The position numbers and the translations under genes were made by a program. From positions 186,001 to 250,000 of the forward strand of contig NZ_JAGIAS010000001.1 of the NCBI RefSeq assembly GCF_017744695.1: 64,000 nucleotides of DNA, in the 5' to 3' direction. Shown piece after piece: positions 45,842-55,400 of the stretch; positions within the stretch are counted from its first letter, which is position 1, and each line of letters starts with the position of its first letter. The stretch comes from Dyadobacter sp. (lineage in GTDB: Bacteria > Bacteroidota > Bacteroidia > Cytophagales > Spirosomataceae). The notes beneath the pieces were generated by a model. That model worked only from the letters and a program-made list of their open reading frames with translations, had not been told where the DNA came from and searched no databases.

Positions 45842-47056
45842 GCGGGCGTCTTTGGCACCGCTCTGACCCGGCGATATGGAAGATGGGAGGATAGCAGCGA
45901 AGAATTGCCTGATATCCTCCACCAGCAAATCGGGTACCTCCATGGTCGGGAAATGGCATCCCCTTTCATAAAAAGACCACCTGTCGGGCTCGCCCATGAA
46001 GGAAGTCAATTTCTTCAACAGGCTTTCCTCTTCTTTTTTGCCAAAACAGGCTATGGCTGACGGCACCTTCGGGGGCGTCCACTGATTCGCCTCCCCGTTA
46101 TGATCACCACCCCAATCAAATGCCATGCTCATATTTTCGGACAGAATCGCCGCGCTCGATGCGCCCAGCTGATTAAACCAGTACAGGGAAACATTCGTCA
46201 GCATGAGGTCCATCCCAATCGCATCCTCCGGAAGGTTTTTGTCCCGATCAGTCCATTCCCTGTATTTTTCCACCATCCATGCCAGCTGCCCTACCGGGCT
46301 GTCCGACAATGCGATGCCGATCGTTTCAGGCCTGGTCGCCTGAATATCCAGATACGCCGTACCCTCCTTTTTATACAGCCTCATCCGTTCCAGTCCGGCC
46401 TTTTCCTCATCCGTGAAAGATGCGTCGTCCGAAGGGAACATCCCCAGGCCTGCGACGGCGAAAAAATCCGAATTGATGTGTGTTCCTATCAGGTTATACG
46501 CAGCCACGCCCGTCATGATCCCCGCAATGCCCGCGCCCATATCCCCGCCATGTACGGCAAACCTTTCGTAACCCAGCCTGTTCATCAACTCGGTGAATGT
46601 GGCCGCGATCCTGAACATGTTGTAACCCTTCGCTTTGACGGGTATCGAAAAACCAAAACCAGGAATGGAAGGAATCACCAGGTCGAATGCAATCTGATCG
46701 GGGTCCTGCGGATTGGATAACGGTTCAATGACCCGGGTAAAATCGGCGAACGATCCCGGCCAGCCGTGGATCAGCATGAGGGGAACTGCATTTGCCCTGG
46801 TCGATTTGATGTGCAGGTAATGGATATTCTGCCCTTCGATTTCGGTCAGGAAATGCGGGTATTGATTCAAATCCGCTTCCTGTTTCCGCCAGTCGAACTG
46901 TTTCTGCCAGTAATCGGCGACGTGTTTCAGGTAATCGACCGGTACGCCCTTTTCCCATCCGCTTTGTATACCCGGCGTAGTCCAGCGGGCATGGGCCAGT
47001 CTTTGTTTGAGGTAATCAACTTCGGAGGCTGAGATCTGAATTTTGAATGGCTGCAT
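45833..47056 (-). CDS. Epoxide-hydrolase-family alpha/beta hydrolase with EHN domain
   Basis: 407 residues from the ATG at 47056. The N-terminal EHN domain (PFKIQISASEVDYLKQRLAHARWTTPG) is followed by an alpha/beta-hydrolase core with the oxyanion motif IHGWPGSFADF and the nucleophile elbow HGGDMGAGI, giving Asp172 as nucleophile, as expected for epoxide hydrolases. The catalytic His is probably in GCHFPTME near the C-terminus. The protein resembles microsomal/juvenile-hormone type epoxide hydrolases of bacteria. It is preceded on the same strand by a Crp/Fnr gene. Confidence 0.92.
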   Translation of the reverse strand: MQPFKIQISASEVDYLKQRLAHARWTTPGIQSGWEKGVPVDYLKHVADYWQKQFDWRKQEADLNQYPHFLTEIEGQNIHYLHIKSTRANAVPLMLIHGWPGSFADFTRVIEPLSNPQDPDQIAFDLVIPSIPGFGFSIPVKAKGYNMFRIAATFTELMNRLGYERFAVHGGDMGAGIAGIMTGVAAYNLIGTHINSDFFAVAGLGMFPSDDASFTDEEKAGLERMRLYKKEGTAYLDIQATRPETIGIALSDSPVGQLAWMVEKYREWTDRDKNLPEDAIGMDLMLTNVSLYWFNQLGASSAAILSENMSMAFDWGGDHNGEANQWTPPKVPSAIACFGKKEEESLLKKLTSFMGEPDRWSFYERGCHFPTMEVPDLLVEDIRQFFAAILPSSISPGQSGAKDARSE

Positions 47057-47142
47057 GGTTTTTGAATTTTGAATGTGAAACTGATGACATGACAAAATTC
47101 GGCACCAAGCGTCCGGCAAACGATAACAATTGTTAATAAACG

Positions 47143-47679
47143 CTACCGCCTGTTCCGTATTCTGCTCAGAGATACGGAGGTGATCCCCAGGAAAGAGGCA
47201 ATGTAATGCTGAGGTACTCTTTGCAGTATTTGCGGGTATTGTTCGAGCAACTCCCTGTACCTTTCCTCGGGGCTGTTTTTGATCCTGGAAAGGAATAGTT
47301 TTTCGACGTACAGCAGTCGCTGGTGCGTTTGTTCTTCCATCGCCTCCCGGATCAACGGAGAGGCTTCGATGATCTCGAAATAATCCTTTTTGGTCAGCGT
47401 ATGGAGCACACAGGGTTCAAGGCTCTCGATCGTATAGAGGCTTGGGAGGTTGTAGCGGAAGCTCTCCGCCGAGGAAACCCCTTCTCCTTCAAAGAAAAAC
47501 TGGAAAGTAATGTCTTTACCGTCCTTATTGAAAGAAAGCCTCAGACAACCTTTTTCAATAAAGTAAACTTTCCTGGCAACCTCGCCTTCTTCGAGCAGTA
47601 CCGTCCTGGCCGGAATTTCTTCCCTTCTGAACAGGTAACCAAACTTCCCCCACTCAGCTTGTATGCTTAGGTCCGCCAT
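47143..47679 (-). CDS. Crp/Fnr family transcriptional regulator (second copy)
   Basis: 178 residues with a beta-roll (VLLEEGEVARKVYFIEKGCLRLSFNKDGKDITFQFFFEGE) and a terminal HTH (VPQHYIASFLGITSVSLSRIRNR). It is of the same short type as the one at 44741-45355 but distinct in sequence. It ends 86 bases before the epoxide-hydrolase-like gene and is probably its regulator, so this segment holds two Crp/Fnr-plus-target pairs facing each other. Confidence 0.9.
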   Translation of the reverse strand: MADLSIQAEWGKFGYLFRREEIPARTVLLEEGEVARKVYFIEKGCLRLSFNKDGKDITFQFFFEGEGVSSAESFRYNLPSLYTIESLEPCVLHTLTKKDYFEIIEASPLIREAMEEQTHQRLLYVEKLFLSRIKNSPEERYRELLEQYPQILQRVPQHYIASFLGITSVSLSRIRNRR

Positions 47680-47697
47680 GAATGTTAATCATCGAAG

Positions 47698-47916
47698 TTA
47701 ATGCGTGTCCGTCGCGCGTCCTGTAAAAAGGATATCCCGGTACCTGATTTCCGCGAGGGCATTCAGCTTCCATCTGACCAGGTGTTTCCGCCAGCCCGTT
47801 GCCTTGTCCAGCTCGTGGCCGTATTCGGCCATTACCTGTTTTTTGACCGCCAGGCGAATATTTGCCAGCTGAGCGCGCTTGGGATTCAGGAAAAAACCGT
47901 TGTGATCGGGAAGCAT
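47698..47916 (-). CDS. Small hypothetical protein
   Basis: 72 residues starting with ATG: hydrophilic, Lys/Arg-rich, with a central stretch KKQVMAEYGHELDKATGWRKHLVRWKLNALAEIRYRDILF that looks like two amphipathic helices. A frame on the opposite strand also stays open, but its product is Cys/Pro-rich and less protein-like. Its stop is 18 bases from the Crp/Fnr start on the same strand. Unknown family; a real gene is more likely than not. Confidence 0.5.
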   Translation of the reverse strand: MLPDHNGFFLNPKRAQLANIRLAVKKQVMAEYGHELDKATGWRKHLVRWKLNALAEIRYRDILFTGRATDTH

Positions 47917-48015
47917 ATCAGTCGGGATTTTGATTTGGGTTGCGTAAGATACGGTTTTACAAGTAATATTACAGCTTCCTGCCCTTTATGGCATTGATAA
48001 ACTGCATCTACCTTC

Positions 48016-49101
48016 ATGGACCAAAAGACAATACGAATCAAAGACATTGCCCTTAAAGCCAAAGTATCCCCCGGCACTGTGGACCGCGTCATTCATAACC
48101 GCGGAAAAGTGGCGGAAAAAGTCAGGATCCGCATTCAGAAAATCATCGACGAAAGCAACTACGAGCCCAACCTGATGGCCCGGGCGCTGGGCTCGAAAAA
48201 GCAGTACCGGTTTGCCGCCCTGATTCCGGACCATCAGGTGGATTCCTATTGGCAGGCCCCCAAAACGGGTATTGAAAAAGCAGCCGGCGAGCTGAAACAA
48301 TTCGGCGTTTCGGTCCGGCAATTTATTTTCAATCCCTATGATGCAAAGGATTTTGTCAAAAAGGCGGAGGAGCTGACCGCCACGGGCCCCGACGGGATTT
48401 TCCTGTCGCCAATCTTTTATCACGAGGTACTACCCTTCCTTGCACAATGGCACGAGACGTCGGTCCCTTTTGTGTTGTTCAACACCGAAATATCCGATCA
48501 CGGGCCGCTGAGCTACATTGGGCAGGACTCGTACCAGAGCGGGAAGCTGGCCGGAAAGCTCATGCATTACGGCCAATCGGAGCCGTGCTCGATCCTGATC
48601 GTGCATATCGACGAGAAAATCGACAACGCGGCCCACTTGCTCAAAAAAGAGGAAGGCTTGCGGGATTATTTCAGTCAGCAGCGTGACACTTTCAGCATCA
48701 CGACGATCGAACTCGACAGCTCCGACACCGAAAGTTTCAATAACAGGCTCGCAGAAGCCGTGAACGGCATCGCCGACCTCCGGCACATTTTCGTTACGAC
48801 TTCCAAAGCGCACCTGGTAGCCTCGGAGCTGGAACGGAGGCGACTGGAAAATATCCGCATTATCGGCTACGACCTGGTGCCAGCCAACCTGCATTACCTC
48901 GAAAAAGGCAGCATCGGTTTCCTGATCAACCAGAATCCTGAACGGCAGGGTTACCTCGGCATCCGGCAACTCGCCGACTTCCTGGTGTTTCGCAAGGCGG
49001 TCTCCAAAACGAAGTTCCTGCCGCTGGATATCATCACGCTCGAAAACCTCCGGTACTATCTGGAAGAAGAGGTCATGAATACAGCGGAAAAGCTCGTCTG
49101 A
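48016..49101 (+). CDS. LacI family transcriptional regulator
   Basis: 361 residues. LacI HTH with hinge at the N-terminus (RIKDIALKAKVSPGTVDRVIHNRGKVAEKVRIRIQKIIDESNYEPNLMARALGS), then a type-1 periplasmic-binding-fold sugar domain (GIEKAAGELKQFGVSV ... IGQDSYQSGKLAGKLM ... IIGYDLVPANLHYL). It sits directly upstream of a putative glycoside hydrolase and a SusCD pair that both carry near-identical palindromes. It is the natural candidate to bind them and respond to the imported sugar. Confidence 0.95.
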   Translation: MDQKTIRIKDIALKAKVSPGTVDRVIHNRGKVAEKVRIRIQKIIDESNYEPNLMARALGSKKQYRFAALIPDHQVDSYWQAPKTGIEKAAGELKQFGVSVRQFIFNPYDAKDFVKKAEELTATGPDGIFLSPIFYHEVLPFLAQWHETSVPFVLFNTEISDHGPLSYIGQDSYQSGKLAGKLMHYGQSEPCSILIVHIDEKIDNAAHLLKKEEGLRDYFSQQRDTFSITTIELDSSDTESFNNRLAEAVNGIADLRHIFVTTSKAHLVASELERRRLENIRIIGYDLVPANLHYLEKGSIGFLINQNPERQGYLGIRQLADFLVFRKAVSKTKFLPLDIITLENLRYYLEEEVMNTAEKLV

Positions 49102-49180
49102 CCGACAGGCATTATCGGCTACCTTCCGTTTTTGTAACCGATAACTGTATCCGCGTAAATCAACAAAATTAAAATTTTAC

Positions 49181-49204
49181 AAAAGTGTGTACGCACACAC
49201 TTTT
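49181..49204. promoter_or_regulatory. Palindromic operator (LacI-type candidate), hydrolase copy
   Basis: Arms AAAAGTGTGT (49181-49190) and ACACACTTTT (49195-49204) are perfect complements around a 4-base centre ACGC. The centre is about 18 bases upstream of TAGTTTCG (49211-49218), a one-mismatch match to TAnnTTTG, so the palindrome covers the -33 region of the hydrolase promoter. A sister site lies before susC at 52313. Confidence 0.75.
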
Positions 49205-49223
49205 ATTTGGTAGTTTCGTATTT

Positions 49224-52200
49224 ATGAAACTGACCCTACCGCTTCTTTTCATCTCCCTGGTCTCGTTCCGGCTTTCCGTTGCGCAGGAACTTCCCTATGT
49301 TTCCGGCAACAATTCATGGAATCCCGACTCACTGGGCAACGTCCGCGCCGTGATCGACGTGAAGCAGCAAAGCAGTACGGCCACCATTGCCGCGGCCCAT
49401 GCGGTGATCGACTGGCGGCGCCGGGACCTGCATACGGATAGCGAGGTGATCGTGGTAGACAGTGCAACCGGCCGTAGGGTTTTGAATGTAAAAACCGAAA
49501 ACATCAGTCGTGAATCGGGCGGGGTTATTTTCGAGCCGGTATCGGGTTCGGGCACCTATTACATTTACTATTTGCCCTACAAAGTTCAGGGGAGGACCAA
49601 CTATCCGACGGCTAACTACCTGAAACGAAGCAACACCGCCTCCGCAAGCTGGCTAAGCGGCCTGAAAAATGCGGTACCTGCAAAAGTCCGGTATATCGAG
49701 GCGGTTAACGAAATGAGCAGCCCCTACCCGATGGAGGTAATCGCAAAATCGGGCGAAGTCAAAAAATTGCGGGCGGCAAATGCTTCCCGAAAATACCTCG
49801 TGTTTCCCGAAGACCGGATGCACCCCATCCGTATGACGGACGACCTGCCCCAGCGATGGATCTTGAAAGGCGCCAACCGCGCATTCCGTGACCAGGCTCG
49901 TCCCGGAGAAAACTATACTTTCCAAATAGGCGTATATCCTATAACGTTACCACTGAATAACGTCCGCATACGCTTTTCCGACTTAAAGCAGGGCGGCCTG
50001 GCCGTTATTCCTGCGAAAGCATTCTCCTGCCTGAACACCGACGGCACCGGCTGGGATGCGCAACCGGTCAAAAAGCAGGTATCGGTCGCCCAGGGCAAAG
50101 TACAGGCCATCTGGTGCCTGGCCGACATTCCCGCGAACATTCCTGCGGGCAGCTATACGGGGAAAGTTTATGTAACTGCTTCCAATGCCCCTGAAACGGC
50201 CGTTGATATTACCCTGCAAATCAGCGGCCCCGCGCTGGCCGACAAGGGGATCAGCGAGCCACAAAAGCAAACCCGACTGGCATGGCTCAATTCGACCATG
50301 GCACAACAGAACGAAGTAATCGGCCCTTACCTGCCGTTGCAGCGGCAAGGCAATGCGGTTTCGCTGCTGGGCCGCAGGTTTACCGTCGGCAACAACGGGC
50401 TCCCGGAGCGGATTGAGACCTACTTCACGCCGGAAATGACCGGCCTCTCCACCACCCCGAAAGATGTGTTGAAGGCCCCTTTCCGCTTTGTCGCCACGTC
50501 GAAAGGCGGAAAAGTTGAAAATTGGACAGATAAGGGCGTGCGCTATACCGAGCAGGCGCCGGGGACTGTCGCCTGGACAGCCTCGGGCACCTCCGCGCAC
50601 CTGCGTATGGACGTAGCGGGCCATATCGAGTTCGACGGTTTCGTGGCTTACGACATCAAACTGACGGCGCTTTCGGATACGGAGCTGGACGATGTTTACA
50701 TGGATATTCCAATGAGCCCGGATGCCGCCCGCTACATGATGGGCCTCAACCTGAAAGGCGGCAAACGCCCTGCCTCCTATGACTGGAAATGGGAAGTAGC
50801 CACCAAAAACCAGGACGGCGCGTGGATTGGCGATGTCAATGCCGGGCTCAATTTCTCCCTGCGCGACGAGCATTATGTACGCCCGCTGAATACGAATTTT
50901 TATTTGCAAAAGCCCCTTCTGCTGCCTACTTCCTGGGGTAATAGCAACAAGGGAGGCATCCGGATTTCGGAAACCGACGGACAGGTGCTGATCCGGAATT
51001 ACAGCGGCGCCCGTACGATGAAAAAAGGTGAAAGTCTGCATTACAATTTCACGTTACTTATCACGCCATTCCACGCGCTGGACACGGATGCCCAATGGAA
51101 AACACGGTTTTACCACCGTTATAATGATCCCGATTCGATACGCGCGAAAGGTGCCACGATCGTGAACATCCACCACGCTACACCCATTAACCCCTATATT
51201 AATTACCCCTTTATCGAGTACAAAGTCATGAAGGAGTATATCGATAAGGCGCATAAAGACGGCTTGCAGGTGAAAATATACAACACGGTGCGCGAGCTGT
51301 CCAACAGCGCCTGTGAGCTGTTCCCGCTGCGCAGCCTGGGGCACGAGATATTCTCGCCGGGCAAGGGATTGGGCTATGCCTGGTTGCAGGAGCATTTGGG
51401 CGACGATTACATTGCCGCCTGGTATGTTCCCGAAATCAAGGACGCCTCGGTCGTCAATTCAGGCATGAGCCGCTGGCATAACTACTATGTGGAGGGTATG
51501 AACTGGCTGACGCAGCATGTGGGCATCGACGGTATTTACCTCGACGACGTGGCTTTCGACCGCACCACCATGAAGCGTGTGAAGCGCGTACTCACCCGCG
51601 ATGGCCACCCGGGCTATATCGACCTGCATTCGGCTAACCAGTACAACAAGAACGACGGGTTCAACAACAGCGCGAACCTGTATATGGAGCATTTCCCCTA
51701 CCTGAACCGCCTTTGGTTCGGTGAATACTTTGACTATGAGCAAAATAACCCGGACTTTTTCATGACCGAGGTTTCCGGCATTCCTTTCGGCCTCATGGGC
51801 GAAATGCTGGAAAACGGCGGTAATCCATGGAGAGGACTGGTTTACGGCATGACCAACCGGATGCCCTGGAAAGAAGGCAGCGACGCACGCGCCATCTGGA
51901 AAGTTTGGGACGAGTTCGGGATGCAGGGCAGCAAAATGCTCGGTTACTGGACCGATTCCAATCCCGTCAAAACCGATCATCCGCAGGTGCTCACTACCAG
52001 CTATGTGCAGGACAAACGGGCGCTCGTCTCCATTGCCAGCTGGGCAGAGGGCGACACCAGTTTCCATTTGAATATCGACTGGAAGAAACTGGGCATCGAC
52101 CCGCAGAAGGCACAGATCACCGCTCCCGGGATCGTCAACTTCCAGCCGGCCGGCCATTTCACTGCTACACAGTCTATTCCGGTTACAAAAGGCCGCGGAT

Positions 52201-52229
52201 GGTTACTGATTATATCGAAAAAACCGTAA
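49224..52229 (+). CDS. Large secreted putative glycoside hydrolase
   Basis: 1001 residues from the ATG at 49224 (an upstream frame reads through the operator and is rejected). Signal peptide ends SVAQ. The first 350 residues look beta-rich (PSSR-like MRFSDLKQGG is absent; instead VRIRFSDLKQGGLAVI, TLQISGPAL). The second half resembles a TIM-barrel hydrolase: GLQVKIYNTVRELSN, GIDGIYLDDVAFDR and TEVSGIPFGLMGEML, where Asp residues after the strand could be catalytic. It recalls DUF6067/GH123_N-type proteins of Bacteroidota; I am not sure of the family. It is between LacI and SusC genes, so an extracytoplasmic polysaccharide enzyme is likely. Confidence 0.75.
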   Translation: MKLTLPLLFISLVSFRLSVAQELPYVSGNNSWNPDSLGNVRAVIDVKQQSSTATIAAAHAVIDWRRRDLHTDSEVIVVDSATGRRVLNVKTENISRESGGVIFEPVSGSGTYYIYYLPYKVQGRTNYPTANYLKRSNTASASWLSGLKNAVPAKVRYIEAVNEMSSPYPMEVIAKSGEVKKLRAANASRKYLVFPEDRMHPIRMTDDLPQRWILKGANRAFRDQARPGENYTFQIGVYPITLPLNNVRIRFSDLKQGGLAVIPAKAFSCLNTDGTGWDAQPVKKQVSVAQGKVQAIWCLADIPANIPAGSYTGKVYVTASNAPETAVDITLQISGPALADKGISEPQKQTRLAWLNSTMAQQNEVIGPYLPLQRQGNAVSLLGRRFTVGNNGLPERIETYFTPEMTGLSTTPKDVLKAPFRFVATSKGGKVENWTDKGVRYTEQAPGTVAWTASGTSAHLRMDVAGHIEFDGFVAYDIKLTALSDTELDDVYMDIPMSPDAARYMMGLNLKGGKRPASYDWKWEVATKNQDGAWIGDVNAGLNFSLRDEHYVRPLNTNFYLQKPLLLPTSWGNSNKGGIRISETDGQVLIRNYSGARTMKKGESLHYNFTLLITPFHALDTDAQWKTRFYHRYNDPDSIRAKGATIVNIHHATPINPYINYPFIEYKVMKEYIDKAHKDGLQVKIYNTVRELSNSACELFPLRSLGHEIFSPGKGLGYAWLQEHLGDDYIAAWYVPEIKDASVVNSGMSRWHNYYVEGMNWLTQHVGIDGIYLDDVAFDRTTMKRVKRVLTRDGHPGYIDLHSANQYNKNDGFNNSANLYMEHFPYLNRLWFGEYFDYEQNNPDFFMTEVSGIPFGLMGEMLENGGNPWRGLVYGMTNRMPWKEGSDARAIWKVWDEFGMQGSKMLGYWTDSNPVKTDHPQVLTTSYVQDKRALVSIASWAEGDTSFHLNIDWKKLGIDPQKAQITAPGIVNFQPAGHFTATQSIPVTKGRGWLLIISKKP

Positions 52230-52234
52230 TCAGT

Positions 52235-52260
52235 AAAATGAAGTATTTCGGTTTCATTTT
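52235..52260 (+). terminator. Weak AT-rich hairpin after the hydrolase gene
   Basis: AAAATGAA (52235-52242) pairs with TTCATTTT (52253-52260) around a 10-base loop, 6 bases after the stop. Low GC content makes it a weak terminator at best, but it would partly separate the hydrolase transcript from the susC promoter. Confidence 0.35.
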
Positions 52261-52312
52261 CCAGTAAAATTTTCTTTCAAATTGACAAAATGCAGGAATT
52301 TTAATTTCAGAG

Positions 52313-52326
52313 TGTGTGCGCACACA
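52313..52326. promoter_or_regulatory. Palindromic operator (LacI-type candidate), susC copy
   Basis: TGTGTGCGCACACA is a perfect 14-base palindrome and shares the GTGTGT/CGCACACA core with the site at 49181-49204. Its centre is about 18 bases upstream of a perfect TAnnTTTG element at 52337, the same distance as in the other copy. Binding by the neighbouring LacI protein is inference. Confidence 0.75.
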
Positions 52327-52336
52327 TTTTGTTTTC

Positions 52337-52344
52337 TACATTTG
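52337..52344 (+). promoter_or_regulatory. Promoter -7 element for susC/susD
   Basis: TACATTTG is an exact match to TAnnTTTG. The -33 region is occupied by the palindrome at 52313-52326, consistent with repression by steric block. Predicted leader of about 100 bases before the susC ATG at 52452. Confidence 0.65.
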
Positions 52345-52451
52345 TTTCAACCTATATTTCACTCAAAATGAGCGCATTTGACAGGAGCTACCAACGGTAG
52401 TCGTTCCCGTCTGGAAGAGCTTTTTATGTTAACCCCAAAAACCCAATTCCT

Positions 52452-55400
52452 ATGAAGTTAAAGGCTATACTGAGTTTCATTTTCGTTGCCCTGCTGGCTA
52501 TCGGCAGCAGCTTCGGTCAGACCGGCGAGATCCGCGTGTCGGGTACGGTGACCGACGCCAAGGGCGCCGAGATACCCGGTGCCAACGTATCGCTGTCGGG
52601 CACTACCACCGGTGTGATTACCGACACAGAGGGGAAGTTCTCCCTTGCCGTTCCCAATAGCCAGTCGGTGCTGCGCATTTCGTTTATCGGCTACAAAACA
52701 GCCGAAATCACCGTGGGCAACCAGACGGTCTTCAAGGTTACCCTGGAAGAAGATTCCAAAACCCTCGACCAGCTGGTGGTGGTGGGATACGGTACCCAGA
52801 AAAAGAAGGACCTGACCGGCGCCGTGAGCTCTATTGCGAGCGAGAGCCTCAACCTGGGCGGTGCCACTTCCAACGTGGCGCAGGCATTCCAGGGACGTGC
52901 GGCCGGCGTGCAGGTGAGCCAGTCGAACTCGGCGCCCGGCGGTACTACCGTGGTGCGCATTCGGGGCGGCAACTCCATTTCATCCACCAACGAGCCTTTG
53001 TACGTGGTTGACGGCTTCCCATCCGAAACCGGAAAGGACATTAACCCCAACGACATCGAAGACATCCAGATCCTGAAAGATGCTTCTGCAACGGCCATTT
53101 ACGGTGCCCGCGGCGCCAACGGCGTTGTGATCATCACCACCAAGAGGGGAAAGGCCGGAAAGGCGCAAGTTGTTTTCGACAGCTATTACGGCGTGCAGAA
53201 AGTGAGCAGCAGCTACGAGAAGATGACCGGCCTGCAAGCCATGGAAATCACCAATGCGAAGAATGCCGAAAAAGGGCTTCCGGCATTGTACACGCCTACC
53301 GACCTGGCGAGCGGCATCAGCAACGACTGGTTCAAACTCGCTACACGCAATGCGAGCGTGCAGAGTTACAGCCTCACCGCCAGCGGTGGCAATGACGATA
53401 CCCGCGTGGCATTGTCGCTGAACTATTTCAACCAGGACGGCGCCTTGAAAAATACCGACTACGACCGCTACTCGGTGCGTCTGAACGCCGACAAGCAGTT
53501 TGGCAAGCGTTTCAAAATGGGTGCCAATGTGTACGGTGCGCATACTTTTTCGCGCTTCAAGAACTACGACGGTTCTATCGTACCTTCCAACGTGATGTAC
53601 GGCATCCTTTCGGCCTCGCCGGCGGTGCCTGCCTACAACGCGAATGGCACTTTTGCCCGCTTCCAGGGCCGTGACAACCCGTTGGCGTGGCTGCTTGCCC
53701 CTACCAACGACAAGTTCGGCAACAAGGTCAATGTCAATGCATTTGCCGAATACATGATCACCAACGATCTGACATTCAAGGTCAATGCGGGAACGGAATA
53801 CAATGGTTTCAAGGAAGGTACTTACCTCCCCCGCGACCTCGTGGACGGGGAGAAAGTAAAAGGCCGCGCCACCGTGAACGACAATGCGGCTTACCGGAAC
53901 CTGGTAGAGGCCTATTTTACCTATATCAAAACCTTCGGCGCCCACTCGATCAATGCGGTAGCCGGTGTTTCGACACAGGATGATAAAACAGAAGAGCATT
54001 ACTCGGCTGTTCAGAATTTCAGCTCGGACGTGTTTTTGTACAACAACCTGGGTGCAGGAACCGAACGCGTAACCTCGACCAGCTCGAAAATCAATACCAA
54101 AATCGCTTCGGCTTACGGCAGGATCAATTATGGTTTCAAGGACAAATACCTCGCCACTTTCACCATCCGTCGCGACGGTTCGTCACGCTTCGGGGAAAAC
54201 AACCGTTACGGATACTTCCCGTCGGGCTCGCTGGCATGGCGCATCGGGGATGAGGAGTTTGTCAAAAGCCTCAACCTGTTCTCCGATCTGAAAGTACGCG
54301 CCAGCTATGGTGTGACCGGTAACGACCGTATCGGGGACTATGCCTACATGACTACCTTCTCGCCCGTGAACGTGACCCTCGACGGCGACAATTCGTACGG
54401 CGGCGTGGCGGCAACCCGTTTGCCCAACCCCGATTTGAAATGGGAAAGCACCGCACAGCTCGACCTTGGTGTGGACATGGCATTCCTGGGCGGCCGCATT
54501 TCGGCGACATTCGATTATTATCACAAAAAGACCAACGACCTGCTGATGAACATCCCTATCGGCGACTGGCAGGGTTTCAGCAGCCAGATTGTCAACGCGG
54601 GTGCGATCCAGAACAACGGTCTTGAACTTTCACTCAATACACAGAATGTTTCCAAAGGCAGCTTCCGTTGGAAAACCGCATTCAACATTGCGTATAACAA
54701 GCAGAAGATCCTCGACCTCGGCGGACGCCCGTACATTATCACTACTACTGCCAACCCATACGGAGGCCGTGCGGTGGATTTCACCAAGCTGGAACCGGGC
54801 CGCGAGCTCAGCAGTTTCTTCGGGTACCAATATGCAGGTGTGATCAAAACCGGCGAAACCTACGGCCCACAGCCCAATGCACCGGCAGGAAGCCCGAAAT
54901 ACGTGGATGTGAATGGCGATAATGTGATCAACGCCAACGACCGTACTTTCCTTGGCCATGCCAACCCGCATTATACTTTCGGGATAGGCAACGAGTTCAG
55001 GTACAAGAATTTCGACCTGAATATCTTCATGCAGGGTGCGCTGGATTACAGCCTGTACAATGCCAATGCGCTGATCCTCGAATCGGGCTTCGGTACTTCG
55101 GCGCTGAACCGCTGGACGCCTAACAACCAGAATACCGATATTCCGCAGGATGGCTACGCTACTACTTCTTATGGTGGCTATATCAACTCCCGCTTCATCG
55201 AGGACGCATCCTACCTGCGCTGCAAGATGATCACGCTGGGCTACGAACTTCCGTTCGGTCAGGCAAGCCGGGTGAAAGTGAGGCTGTACGGCACGGTGCA
55301 GAACCTGTTCACGATCACCGGCTACACCGGCACCGATCCTGAGGTGAATACCAAAGCGGCAAACAGCGGCAGCTCGGCGAGCAGCATCAACCTCGCGTCG

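Noticed and set aside
49983-51041. 352-residue minus-strand frame in the hydrolase gene
   Set aside because: Antisense shadow; the plus strand carries a signal peptide, operator and promoter.
52345-52451. Riboswitch or small RNA in the susC leader
   Set aside because: Only a 5-base stem (CTACC/GGTAG) was found; too little to support a structured RNA.
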